Origin: Endomychus coccineus
Taxonomy: Eukaryota > Arthropoda > Insecta > Coleoptera > Endomychidae
Assembly: GCA_958510875.1 (NCBI GenBank)
Contig: OY294068.1
Span: 176,235,411 to 176,299,410, forward strand
DNA length: 64,000 nucleotides
Direction of reading: 5' to 3'
The notes under the pieces were generated by a model. That model was not told the origin of the DNA, searched no databases, and worked only from the letters and a program-made list of their open reading frames with translations. This document shows, piece after piece, positions 1-9,691 of this stretch; the stretch's first letter is position 1; every line of letters starts with the position of its first letter. Both the position numbers and the translations under genes were made by a program.

Positions 1-84
1 AGTTCATTATTGTTTTACAACTGAAATAAATAGGTATGAAATTTGTAGGTTAATGATGATGTCAGTGCGATAGTGACATAATCA

Positions 85-468
85 ATGCAAAAAGCAGCCG
101 CTCTAGCTGTGCAAAATAGAGTCAGCAATCTCGCTATTCCCATTGAATTACGAACAGCAAATATTTCATTAACATCGAATAGAAAATGTATAGCCAAACG
201 CACACATTTTCCATTAACTTCAGCTCTTGCTATAACTATACATAAGTCAAAAGGTGGGACTTTTCACGAAATTGTATATGAGTATAGTAGAGCATATTCT
301 CAGGAACTCGTTTATGTTGCGCTCTCTCGGGTGACTAATATTGAAAAATTGTATATCACGACAAAAAACGATAATTCTACATTCAAGTTTTATCATAATC
401 GAAGGCAAGCTGCTCCGACTGCATCTTTGTTGCAAGAATTCAGAAGACTGTCGTTAAATAGTGTTTAG
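85..468 (+). pseudogene. Helentron helicase (Pif1-like) C-terminal part
   Basis: C-terminal end of the Pif1-type superfamily 1 helicase of a Helitron-group rolling-circle transposon. The helicase is thought to unwind DNA during transposition. Visible motifs are the late helicase motif AITIHKSKGGTF (residues about 49-60) and YVALSRV (about 76-82), both diagnostic of Pif1/Helitron helicases. Upstream of residue 1 the frame is closed by a TAA at 79-81 and the Rep and early helicase motifs are not seen, so the gene is cut by the window edge and probably broken. The ORF ends in a TAG at 466-468. The endonuclease that begins at 523 lies in exactly the same frame 18 codons later, which suggests an original helicase-endonuclease fusion as in Helentrons. 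Inactive remnant; family call fairly sure. Confidence 0.75.
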
Positions 469-672
469 ACGACAGTTCAAAGTGTCTTAGATTTCATTAG
501 TAATAGAAATGGCATTTCAATAATGACTTTCAATTGCCAAAGTCTAAATAGCCACAAATACGATTTACAAGATTCAGTTACGAGACAAACAAATCTGTTA
601 CTTCTTACCGAAACTTGCATGGCGCATGATAATCCAATTGAAATACCTAATTTAAATTGTATTGTTCAATTC
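469..672 (+). pseudogene. Helentron endonuclease domain, 5' part (split by LINE)
   Basis: N-terminal part of the exonuclease-endonuclease-phosphatase (AP-like) domain that follows the helicase in Helentrons. Residues MTFNCQSLNSH from 523 carry the first catalytic Asn motif, and LLTET a little downstream carries the conserved Glu. The reading continues in frame from the helicase through a single TAG at 466-468. The coding sense stops near 672 after CIVQF, where the LINE begins, and resumes at about 5566 with KRDTVPKGGIAIYQ. In related Helentron endonucleases these two segments are adjacent, and joining them keeps the frame. The open reading frame formally runs on to 744 but those last codons are LINE sequence. 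Confidence 0.72.
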
Positions 673-935
673 GATTTATTAGCAAGCACAGCAGTAGCAG
701 TAGCATCTATCAGTATAAATGTCTGCAAAGAAATCCAAAAATAAGTAAATTATAACTTGTTTTAATTTAAAGTAAATTGTGCAGTGGTTTAATAACACAT
801 ATACACACACATGTAAGTGAAAGTAATACTTATTACACCTTATTCTAAAGAGTTATGTGCAGTTAATTCTACCGAATCAAAACATTGTTATCAAACCGAT
901 AAGAGATAACAAATATAGTAAGTTAAAGGTGTTCA

Positions 936-1835
936 GTGACTGCAACACCTAAACTAAACCTCATTTACGCGAATTCGGAAATTATGCCATCAGATTATCA
1001 ATCTCTTAAATCTAACAACGATATATTCGACGCAAGTAAACAAAGTGAACAAGAATTAAAGGGATTAATAAATACTCTAATATCTAGACTAGAAGAATCA
1101 AACGGCAAAATTCAAGCTTTGGAAAAGGAAAATAAATTTCTAAAAAATAAAATAGAATATATAGAACGAAAATAAAAAAAAAATAATTTAATTGTTTTCG
1201 GAATCAATAAAGAAGAATATAAAAATGCAGACTTGTCTGACTTTGTTGTGAATAAACTACGAGATTTAATAAAAGTAGAAATTTGTAATAATCATATAAG
1301 TGACGTATATACGTTAGGAAAGCAGCAAAATACAATAAAACCTATTATAATAGAACTTAACTCTAATATACAGAAGAGAAAAATTCTGGAAAATACCAAA
1401 GAATTAAAAGGATCAAATGTATATATCACTCATGATTTAACATATCAAGAGAGACAAGAATACGCGAAACTAAAAAAACATTTACATCTTGCTAAATCCA
1501 AAAATTATCACGCTTTCATAAAAAATAAAAAACTCTATATAAACGATCGGACATATACTGCGCAACAATTGGAGGATTTGGATACTGACGAAGAAGAGGT
1601 CGAAGTTTTTCTCGAACAAAAATCAAACAGCGCACCGTCCACACCAAATATTAGGTTAATCAATACTGAATTAGATGAAGAACCGAGAGAAGATAGTGAA
1701 AAAGTGAACAAGGTTGATGTTAACAAAGGAGACAAAGTAAAAATATTAAGAAGTAATTCTGTTAAATCGAAAAACGTTCTTACACCAGTTAAACCTACAC
1801 AAAAGCCTACCATTGGCAAACATAAGGGAGGTTAA
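936..1835 (+). pseudogene. LINE ORF1 protein, one in-frame stop
   Basis: ORF1-type nucleic-acid-binding protein of the LINE. Two open segments, 936-1175 and 1233-1835, lie in the same frame and are separated only by a TAA at 1173-1175 inside an A-rich run; coding sense continues immediately (KKNNLIVFGINKEE). The first part is a heptad-rich coiled coil (LINTLISRLEESNGKIQAL, ALEKENKFLKNKIEYIE), presumably for multimerisation. The second has the layout common in arthropod LINE ORF1s: a NNLIVFG strand, PIIIELNSNIQKRKIL, GSNVYITHDLTYQERQEYAK, then a basic KNKKLYIND segment resembling an RRM-like/C-terminal fold, and an acidic-basic tail. Function in RNP formation is inferred from the family. The stop may be a simple mutation or an adenine-run error. 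Confidence 0.75.
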
Positions 1836-2228
1836 GAAAAATAAAACTAGTGGGTAGTTAGAATTCAAAGTATGTACCTTATTTATTTAGTTTTATTTTT
1901 ACTAGTATTCATATTCTAAACTTTAATCTAGATATTTTATCTCGTTCATTTATTAAATTGATTCTATTAATTTTGTATTTTGAATCTCTTATTTTATAAA
2001 TGCCTACAAATTTATCATTTTAAATACTTGTTAGATAAGTTGTGATTTTTTAATACCAATACTGTTTAAGTTTGTTGATATTTTCATACTCTATCAACGT
2101 AACGTAAAATTCATAGATCCAAATAATTACATTCAATCAATATAATAGAAACATTTAACTCTTACAATAGTTACATTTCGTCTTTGATTAATAATAGTAT
2201 TAAGATGTGCTGATATTTTTGATATACT

Positions 2229-5198
2229 ATGAAAGAACTTATGACACATTGTAATTATAATCCAGTAAACACAGTAGAGTTTTACAATTTGATGGACCTA
2301 AACAACACCATGGTTTATAAAACGAAAAGCAAACATCTTTTGAAAATTTTTCACCAGAACATAAGAAGTATAAGGAAAAATTTTGATGAACTCAAAATAA
2401 CGCTAGATCAATTAACAGTAGACTTTGACTTGATTATTTTAACAGAAACCTTCGATATCTCTGATTGTACAGATATTTTCAATCTTAACGGTTATCAAAT
2501 GTTATATAGCGAAGGTAGGTATAATAAAAATGATGGCGTTGTTGTATTTATTAAAGATCAAATACAATACAATCATAAAGTAGTGTATATAGATGAAAGC
2601 AAAGCAATAGAGATTGAATTAACCCTTGGAGAAAAAACATTTCTGATAACCACGTTGTACAGGTCCCCATCTACAAAGGCAGAAAAATTTGTCATACATC
2701 TTGAAGATTACCTAGAACAAACAAAAAAAATAAATACAGACCATCATATTATCATAGGTGACATAAATATAGATATACTAAATGAAACAGATCTAGTGTC
2801 AAATTACCTTAACAATATGAGTGAGTATAATTTCATATCCATGATCAATAAATGTACTAGGGTACAGGGCGAATCGAGAACATGCATTGATCATATATTC
2901 TTAAAAACACGAAAATATATACATGACACATGCATCTCGGCAATTTTTGAAACAGGAATAACAGATCACAAATGCATCATACTAGGAATTCCATTTGAAC
3001 AAGAAATACAATCAAACAAAAATAGCAAAACAAAAAGTTATATAAATTACGAATCTCTCAGACAAAACATCAGAGAACATAATTGGTCATTATATTATAA
3101 TAATCTAAAAAAAACGGAAGATCAGGCGAATTACTTGACCGAAACAATAAGTGGCATGATAAAACATAATACAAATACGATAAAATTGAGAAACATTGAT
3201 CACAAAAGAAAAAAATGGATTACTGAGGGGCTTGTAATATCCATAAATCATAAAAACGTATTATATCGCGAGTACAAAGAAGACCCTCAAAATATACTGA
3301 AAAAAACAAACTATCTAGATTACAGAGCTCATACAAATAGACTGATAAAAATTACTAAACAAAAATATTACCAAAATAAAATTAAAAATAGTGAAAATAG
3401 TTCAAAACAACTATGGAAAATCGTGAATGAGATAAACACCCCTGAGAAAGATACCTCAATAAGAGAAATATTATGTGAGGACGGAACAAAAACAAAAGAC
3501 GACTTAAAAAAGGCAAACTTATTCAATAAATTCTTTGCGAATATAGGAAAAAATTACGCTGAGAAAATAATCAAACCTCGCACTACAATTCCCAAAGAAA
3601 CTACCAACGTGACCTCGTTCTTCCTCAACCCAGTAAATGAAAAAGAAATTTCCGATGTAATCCATTCTCTCAAATACAGAAAATCCCCTGGATTTGACGG
3701 TATCAGAGCTGAGCATCTCAAGGAAATATCTGAAGAAATAACACCCCTATTAACGTTTCTGATAAATAATATATTCCAAACATGCCAATATCCGAACTCG
3801 TTCAAGAAATCCATTGTCACACCTATTCTGAAAAAAGGAGATCCTGAAATAGTCAATAATTACAGACCAATCTCGTTGTTGACAAACTTCAACAAAATAT
3901 TTGAGAAAATACTCAAATCCAGATTGATGACATTCATTGACAGATACAATCTGATATCTAACAAGCAATACGGATTCAGGAAAGGTTTATCAACAAACGA
4001 CGCGATAGCTGCTCTCACAAGCGAAATATATAAACACATAGACAATAGGTTGCCAGCAATATGTGTATTCCTAGACCTAGCGAAGGCCTTCGATACTGTT
4101 GACCACACTCAGTTATTGGAGACACTAAGTTGCGCAGGTATAAGAGGTAATTCTCAAGAGCTATTAAAAAGCTACCTGACTGGCAGAAAGCAGGCTGTAA
4201 AAATTAACAATGTCCTCAGCACAGAAGCAGAAATTAGTTTTGGGATACCACAAGGCACCGTAATTGGTCCTCTGCTATTTTCCTTATATATAAACAGCTT
4301 ACTTACCCTGACGTGTGGTGGTTTTATCATTAGCTTTGCTGATGACACGGCCATACTCTTTACAGCCGAAAACTGGGAAAAACTGAAATCAACAGTGGAG
4401 GATCAAATTAACATACTTAAAGACTGGTTTGATCACAAATCACTAACAATCAATTTCGAGAAAACGCACTTCTTGCCATTCGCAAGCTACGGAAACCAGT
4501 TGCCGAATTTTGATGAATTAAAGATTAACAATCACGGAAAAATCATGAAAATTACCAGAGTAAGCCACATCAAATATCTAGGTATCACGATAGATCCCCA
4601 CCTTAGATGGGATATACATGTTAGCAACGTTTCGAAAACTCTCAGGTATATGTTATATAAATTCAAATATCTGAGATCAATCCTCGATACAACTCACCTT
4701 AAAACGATTTACCACGCCTTAGTACAATCTCGCCTGCAATATGCCATTCTCAGTTGGGGTGGTTTACTTGACACTCACATAAAAAAAATGGAAGTATTGC
4801 AAAAAAAAATACTCAGAATAATGTATTACAAAAAAAGAGATTATCCATCAAACTCTATTTTCAGGGATTCACTAGTACTCGATATAAGACAACTATACAT
4901 GTATAACATTATATTATTTATTTACAAAAATAAAGAAATCCTTCGAAATCTCGAACATAACTACAACACCCGAAATAAATCTAAGGGCAACGTACAAGTC
5001 ACTGTAACAAAAAAAAACATTGGACAACACACATATAATTACCTCAGCAGTAAAATATTCAACTATCTACCTGAAATATATAAGATGTATATACGGAAAA
5101 TAAATAATGTAAACATTGTGAAAAGAATTTTCAAAAGGTATTTGCTAGACCTGAATAGGGATGTTGTTCATAATATAATCACAAATAATAGCGAATAA
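2229..5198 (+). CDS. LINE ORF2: endonuclease and reverse transcriptase
   Basis: Intact 989-residue ORF2 protein that would nick target DNA and carry out target-primed reverse transcription. The AP-like endonuclease occupies about residues 38-255: Asn in FHQNIRSI (44), Glu in LTETFD (73), YRSP (144-147), GDINIDIL (177-184), CIDHIF (219-224) and ITDHKCIIL (244-252). The reverse transcriptase spans about 470-800: NYRPISLLTNFNKIFEKIL, QYGFRKGLSTNDAI, FLDLAKAFDTVDH (about 613), GIPQGTVIGPLLF (about 671), the catalytic FADDTAIL (about 703) and YLGITID (about 783). No RNase H or CCHC finger follows; the C-terminus is a basic tail. All catalytic motifs are present and there is no break, so this is the only plausibly functional coding sequence in the window. 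The first ATG with good coverage is used; no upstream extension is needed. Confidence 0.92.
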   Translation: MKELMTHCNYNPVNTVEFYNLMDLNNTMVYKTKSKHLLKIFHQNIRSIRKNFDELKITLDQLTVDFDLIILTETFDISDCTDIFNLNGYQMLYSEGRYNKNDGVVVFIKDQIQYNHKVVYIDESKAIEIELTLGEKTFLITTLYRSPSTKAEKFVIHLEDYLEQTKKINTDHHIIIGDINIDILNETDLVSNYLNNMSEYNFISMINKCTRVQGESRTCIDHIFLKTRKYIHDTCISAIFETGITDHKCIILGIPFEQEIQSNKNSKTKSYINYESLRQNIREHNWSLYYNNLKKTEDQANYLTETISGMIKHNTNTIKLRNIDHKRKKWITEGLVISINHKNVLYREYKEDPQNILKKTNYLDYRAHTNRLIKITKQKYYQNKIKNSENSSKQLWKIVNEINTPEKDTSIREILCEDGTKTKDDLKKANLFNKFFANIGKNYAEKIIKPRTTIPKETTNVTSFFLNPVNEKEISDVIHSLKYRKSPGFDGIRAEHLKEISEEITPLLTFLINNIFQTCQYPNSFKKSIVTPILKKGDPEIVNNYRPISLLTNFNKIFEKILKSRLMTFIDRYNLISNKQYGFRKGLSTNDAIAALTSEIYKHIDNRLPAICVFLDLAKAFDTVDHTQLLETLSCAGIRGNSQELLKSYLTGRKQAVKINNVLSTEAEISFGIPQGTVIGPLLFSLYINSLLTLTCGGFIISFADDTAILFTAENWEKLKSTVEDQINILKDWFDHKSLTINFEKTHFLPFASYGNQLPNFDELKINNHGKIMKITRVSHIKYLGITIDPHLRWDIHVSNVSKTLRYMLYKFKYLRSILDTTHLKTIYHALVQSRLQYAILSWGGLLDTHIKKMEVLQKKILRIMYYKKRDYPSNSIFRDSLVLDIRQLYMYNIILFIYKNKEILRNLEHNYNTRNKSKGNVQVTVTKKNIGQHTYNYLSSKIFNYLPEIYKMYIRKINNVNIVKRIFKRYLLDLNRDVVHNIITNNSE

Positions 5199-5530
5199 TC
5201 AAAGCGTAATACTATATTGTCTACTCATTTTCTACCATCATACTTTATAACTTTATATGACTAGGTTAGATTAGTTAATAAGTCAGTTTTTAAGCGCCTT
5301 AGCCACTAATTGAATATGTTAACGTAATAACGAAAAGAGGGCCAAAAAAAAACAAAAAAAAAATATATATATATTATATACACATATATGTGCAGATCAT
5401 GTCTTACCAGGAATAGTACCCACGCACAACTTCGGTTTTAGTGGGATTCCCCATGTTTATCTGTAAGAAACGTCTTATCTTCATTATAAAGATTGCATTA
5501 TATATTGTATATCGATATTTACAGAATAAA

Positions 5531-5564
<34 letters not shown>
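5199..5564 (+). repeat. LINE 3' UTR and (ATT)n tail
   Basis: About 330 bp of AT-rich 3' UTR follows the ORF2 stop, with an A-rich run and alternating TATA stretch near 5350-5390. It ends in a run of about ten ATT triplets (5533-5564). In CR1/L2-type LINEs the reverse transcriptase starts from such short 3' repeats rather than from poly(A), so the run marks the 3' end of the insertion. Confidence 0.75.
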
Positions 5565-5565
<1 letters not shown>

Positions 5566-5566
<1 letters not shown>

Positions 5567-6114
5567 AACGAGACACTGTTCCAAAAGGTGGGATAGCTAT
5601 TTACCAAAATAATAATAATGTAACTAATATTATGACTCCGAATATTGAAATAAATATTGCACACGTTAGGGATGTTAATGCTAGGCGCTCATTTGTTGGA
5701 GATATTTGTGCGTGCTTATGCAAACTTAGAAAAGGCCCACACATAGTCATGGTAGCAATTTACATTTCTCCGAATCCAAAATTGGACCAGGTAGAGCGTT
5801 TTATTCATCGCACTTTACTGGAGTACACCGAAGAAGGGTCGAAAATACTTGGTACAAATGGTAATAAATTTCCACTTATCTTGGCTGGCGATTTCAACAT
5901 CAACTTCGCTGATAAAAAATCAGAGCGATTGACAACTTTTCTTTCGGAAAAATTGAATTTGATAATGAATAATGATCCACAAGAGTCCACAACAAAATAT
6001 GGGACCTCCATTGACGCAGTATTTTCCAGATATTTAGAGGATATCAAGTCTCAGACTTGTGTCTCTTATTTCAGTTACCATAAACCTTTAGTTTCAATGA
6101 TAACAAATTCCTGA
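5566..6114 (+). pseudogene. Helentron endonuclease domain, 3' part
   Basis: Continuation of the Helentron AP-like endonuclease after the LINE. Codons from 5566 read KRDTVPKGGIAIYQ, matching the stretch that normally follows CIVQF in this family. Downstream come VAIYISPNPK, the catalytic GDFNINF (about 5887), SIDAVF (about 6008) and YFSYHKPLVS (about 6070). In the last motif the usual SDH is SYH, a variant I recall as characteristic of Helentron endonucleases. The ORF closes at 6112-6114 with a natural end. Frame is preserved over the whole segment, so before the LINE arrived this domain was intact apart from the TAG at 466. Confidence 0.75.
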
Positions 6115-6480
6115 ATAACCTACATGTATTGTAAGATAATTAAAATATTCAAACAATATTAACTTCTCATTTATTGAATAAAAGAAAAAAAATTGTTTTC
6201 TTATCGGTCACCACGCTCAAAAAGAGTAACTTGAATTAATATCAAAGAAAAATCTTGAATTAATATCAAAGAAAAAAAAAACTGCATAAATTAAAAATAA
6301 ATAAATAATTATAATTGCATAAGTTTGAGAAAAAATGCTATGCAATAGCTTTACCGCGGCAGTCTCCGAGTGCCACACGTCTTTTTTTCCTATTACATGC
6401 AATAAAACGGTTTTTAATTCTTCTCGAAAACGAAGTGAGATACGAAAAAAATTTCGGGGAAAAAGATGATCTACAATAAA
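6115..6480 (+). mobile_element. Helentron 3' terminal region with hairpin
   Basis: Non-coding tail of the Helentron. It holds two tandem copies of a roughly 25-bp AT-rich unit (about 6230-6278) and then a GC-rich block near 6337-6382 with the hairpin GCTAT-GCA-ATAGC followed by CCGCGGCAG and a GGCA/TGCC inverted pair. Blocks of this kind recur near Helentron ends and non-autonomous relatives. The exact 3' end is not determined; it probably lies shortly after 6382. Confidence 0.5.
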
Positions 6481-7174
6481 AAAGAGTCAGTCACCGAGCA
6501 CTGCTGACAGAAGTGAAAACTGACATTATGAAGTAACCAATTTATTTTATGTTATCTTTAAATTATTGTAGCGTCCGAAATTACAGTTTTATTATTTTTA
6601 AGGAAAATTAATATAATTAGTTTTTCTTTAGCTTACACAACTGTCAGCATTTCAATGAACAATTATATACATTTTTATATTAAATAATAAAAAACGTATA
6701 ATGGGCGGTACAATCCCTGTAAAGAGTATGAATGTAACCCGATAGCCATTACAATAAATACACATTATTTTATTTTCAAAACATATTGTTTTTTGATATT
6801 TACATCGATTTAAATGAAAGTAATGTTAAACAGCATTTTCTTCATTTGCGTCGTCATTATCGGTAACTTCGACGATACTTAAATTATTAGATTAGATCCA
6901 AGCATGAAACATACTGTGGATTCAGGTGTGCTCATATATGAAAACAGGCTACTATTACCGATCACACATAATTTAATAATCACTTTTTACTCTGTAATAA
7001 TTAAAGTATGAGTTGTATTTCTGCATACAGTGTATAGTGTGTATACGTATACCTGTCCTGTATACCGTAATCGAGAACACTGGCTCACACGGGCAGGCTC
7101 ACCAACACCGACTCAGATATGAACACTATGACGTGTCCTTGCGACTTTTCGGTAAAGTGCTTATTTCAAATCCT

Positions 7175-8640
7175 CGGGCGCCAGATTTTTCCAAAGGTTT
7201 ACTCCTTTGTTGGAGACTTCTGCTAGGGTCTTCACCACAAGGCTTGTCACTATGCTATCTATAGATAGCCTTGTCCCTAGGGTAGCTACAGTGAAGTATA
7301 ACCAGAGTCCATTGGGCAGAAAACAGTATCAAAATTGTAGGCTTTAATTACAATTGATACCTGGTTAAAACTTAGCTCGTTTGAAGATGGAGCAGAAATG
7401 ATTTAATAAAACAGGGAATTCCAAATATTAAAATATGTAATGATTATTATAAGTACACTTTCGGAATAATCAATATAAATGCAATTGAACGGTATTATTT
7501 ACAAATATTTCACCCAGACGGAAAATGTAATGAAGCTCAAACGGTAAATGAAAACTCTTTCAACATATCTACTTTACGATATGTTCGGTAATTGAATTCT
7601 ATTCAGCGGTACGGAATCGGTTGATAAATGATTCGAAATTGTCAATTTGTGGAAAATACAAATGAAACAGGTCCTAGCATAATGAGCGGTATTCGGTAAA
7701 TATTCTAGATAGCAACAGTAATAAACGAAATGTTCAGAATCTAGACAATTAGGGCTTATACTTCCGGTATGTCACAGTGTTCACAAACCCTGACTATCGT
7801 ATCTGCAATAACCCCTATATCCACGGCCGAGGACTTCTCATAGTACTAAGGGAACTATTACGATTCTCAATCACACAACCACGCCAGCTTATACTTCCGG
7901 TATGTCACAGTGTGCACAAGCCGTTGGTGATTTGGTCGTCTAGGATATACTTATACTTCCGGTATGTCACGGTGTGCACAAATATACCAAAGACACCCCT
8001 GTCGTTCAACATACACACTCTGTACACACTATACAATTACTTGAATACTTCAATTCACGTGTGAATTCAAATCGTGCGCGGTCCGACCTATGACGGGATA
8101 AACTCAAATTTAACAATTCAAATTACTGAATACTACGGAACTCAGATAATGCCCAAAAATATAAACTATTTGCTATCAATTACCTTATGAAACAATTCAC
8201 TTAAACGGAACACTTACTGTTAATTTACAGTTTAAATCTGACTTAAACTCGGATAATTAATTCACTTTGATTCTTATCTTAATCTCACTTCAACGGTACT
8301 ATTGGAAAATCAAAATCACAAAAGAGCAATTGTACTGCTTGAAAATTGAAATCACAAAAGAGAGCGATCTTTTGGCTGTCACGGCTTTTATATGTTTTCC
8401 GAGGTTCTGGACAGGTCCGCTCTACCAATTCCTTATTTTGTGCCCAGGGTTTTTTACTTATGTCCCGAACAATGCTTAAAAGTGACGCTACTTTTTAGAT
8501 CTAAAATTCGCGCTCATGATATCTGGGTAATTCCTCTCGGCGGAGTAAATAAATATTATCGGAGGTTTTGTTGGTTGTTCGCCCTTTTTATACATAAGGT
8601 TGCACAAAGTTTGATGCGTTAACTTGACCAGACCCCTGTT
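7175..8640 (-). mobile_element. Putative LTR of a Gypsy/BEL-type retrotransposon
   Basis: Read on the minus strand this stretch has the order of an LTR and leader: a TATA box (CATATAAAAGCC, about 8384-8395), a transcription-start-like region 25-30 bases downstream flanked by two 36-bp-spaced direct repeats (8305 and 8341), a long AT-rich leader, and then TGGCGCCCG (7175-7183), the start of a Lys-type tRNA primer-binding site used by many insect LTR elements. No gag or pol coding sequence is seen between 6480 and 7175, so it would be a solo or fragmentary LTR. No second LTR is present in the window, which leaves the 5' limit and element class uncertain. Short ORFs here are not convincing genes. 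Confidence 0.4.
7754..7981 (-). repeat. Three dispersed copies of a 32-bp motif with an ETS core
   Basis: A 32-33 bp sequence occurs three times, at 7754-7786, 7887-7919 and 7950-7981, with only one or two differences. Read on the minus strand each copy contains ACCGGAAGTATAAG, which includes the ETS-family binding core ACCGGAAGT. They lie within the putative LTR leader. Whether they act as enhancer sites is inference. Confidence 0.6.
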
Positions 8641-9624
8641 TTTGCAACATATTTTATCGGAATGAAATGCAATTTTGAACAGGCATGAATTTGATTCATC
8701 TATTTGAATAATTACACTTATTCGAAATTACGGAGATTTAGAAAAGTGACAAGCACGGAATACACATTCGGAATTCATGCATATCTATTGAAATACTGAA
8801 CTGTTCAAACTGAGTTTACATGTAATATCCGTATTTACTGCCTGATCCAAAATTAAATGATCTTTCAAAATTTGAGCTTCGTTACAACACGTGTGTAAGC
8901 GTATAGAGAGACAGCTTGACGCCTGACCCGAGTTCCGCACAGCCGCAGTTGCGCACGCAGCAGTATACATAATACCTAATATGTATAGCTACAGCGTGAC
9001 GGGACGTGACGGACTCATGGTTTTACCCCTATCTGAAATAGCCCAACGCGCCTAAAGAAGTTTTCACTTCAAATATAAACGTACAAGAAACTGTGGCCTA
9101 CAATGATTTGTCCTAATATCAATGAGATTACCCTCTGGGACACCAGTGGAGTGAATAATTTTATCCTGAGTACAGTAAAAGAAGTCCATTATTACCGCAA
9201 ATTAGCATGACAGAAGGTTTTTGAGTAATTAATAGAAATATGATTCTTTCTAAAAACATTTTATCTCGAAAACGAAACTTAAGAGACATGTTTGTGGGAA
9301 AAAAATATTTCTACGTAAGAGGCCGATCTTAAACGGTTGGCTATATATGTATATAGAAATTATCCAATATATATTGTGAAATTTAATACATATTTCAGAA
9401 TGTTCAAAATATAAATAAGTAATAAATATGATTCAGATGGCGTCTCATACTCTACTATTGAACATTTATATTAACAAACGAATGCAATCCCTATGGTAAT
9501 AGTTGTTACAGTAGCTATGATTATTGTCATTATTATATATGTGGTTATGTCGAATATAATTCAATTAACCGATCAAAAGAACCTACCTGAAGTGTGATCG
9601 TAGTTATATGAGGTTGTTGTTTGC

Positions 9625-9691
9625 AAATATTGCATAAATGTTCACATTGTAGTACATTCTCCTTTGCAATGTGAACATTTATGTAATATTT
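9625..9691. ncRNA. 25-bp-stem hairpin, miRNA-precursor-like
   Basis: Bases 9625-9649 pair with 9667-9691 over 25 positions with a single G:U wobble (9632 with 9684) around a 17-base loop. Pairing stops abruptly at both ends of the stem. It resembles a short miRNA or siRNA hairpin but could equally be the centre of a small palindromic transposon. No neighbouring gene helps decide. Confidence 0.4.

Larger units (their letters stand above)
673..5564 (+). mobile_element. Near full-length CR1/L2/Jockey-group LINE inserted in a Helentron
   Basis: Non-LTR retrotransposon with a 5' UTR (about 673-935), ORF1 with one stop codon (936-1835), a 393-bp AT-rich spacer, intact ORF2 (2229-5198), a 3' UTR (5199-5532) and an ATT microsatellite tail (5533-5564). 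Its limits are set by the host Helentron endonuclease frame, which breaks after codon 670-672 and resumes at 5566. A short ATTC is present at both edges (669-672 and 5562-5565) and could be a 4-bp target duplication, though the ATT tail makes this ambiguous. Lack of RNase H and a microsatellite tail instead of poly(A) fit the CR1/L2 group better than I or R1, but the exact clade needs a tree. Intactness suggests recent insertion. Confidence 0.85.

Noticed and set aside
3519..4354. Minus-strand ORFs within the LINE ORF2
   Set aside because: Antisense shadows of the reverse transcriptase reading frame.
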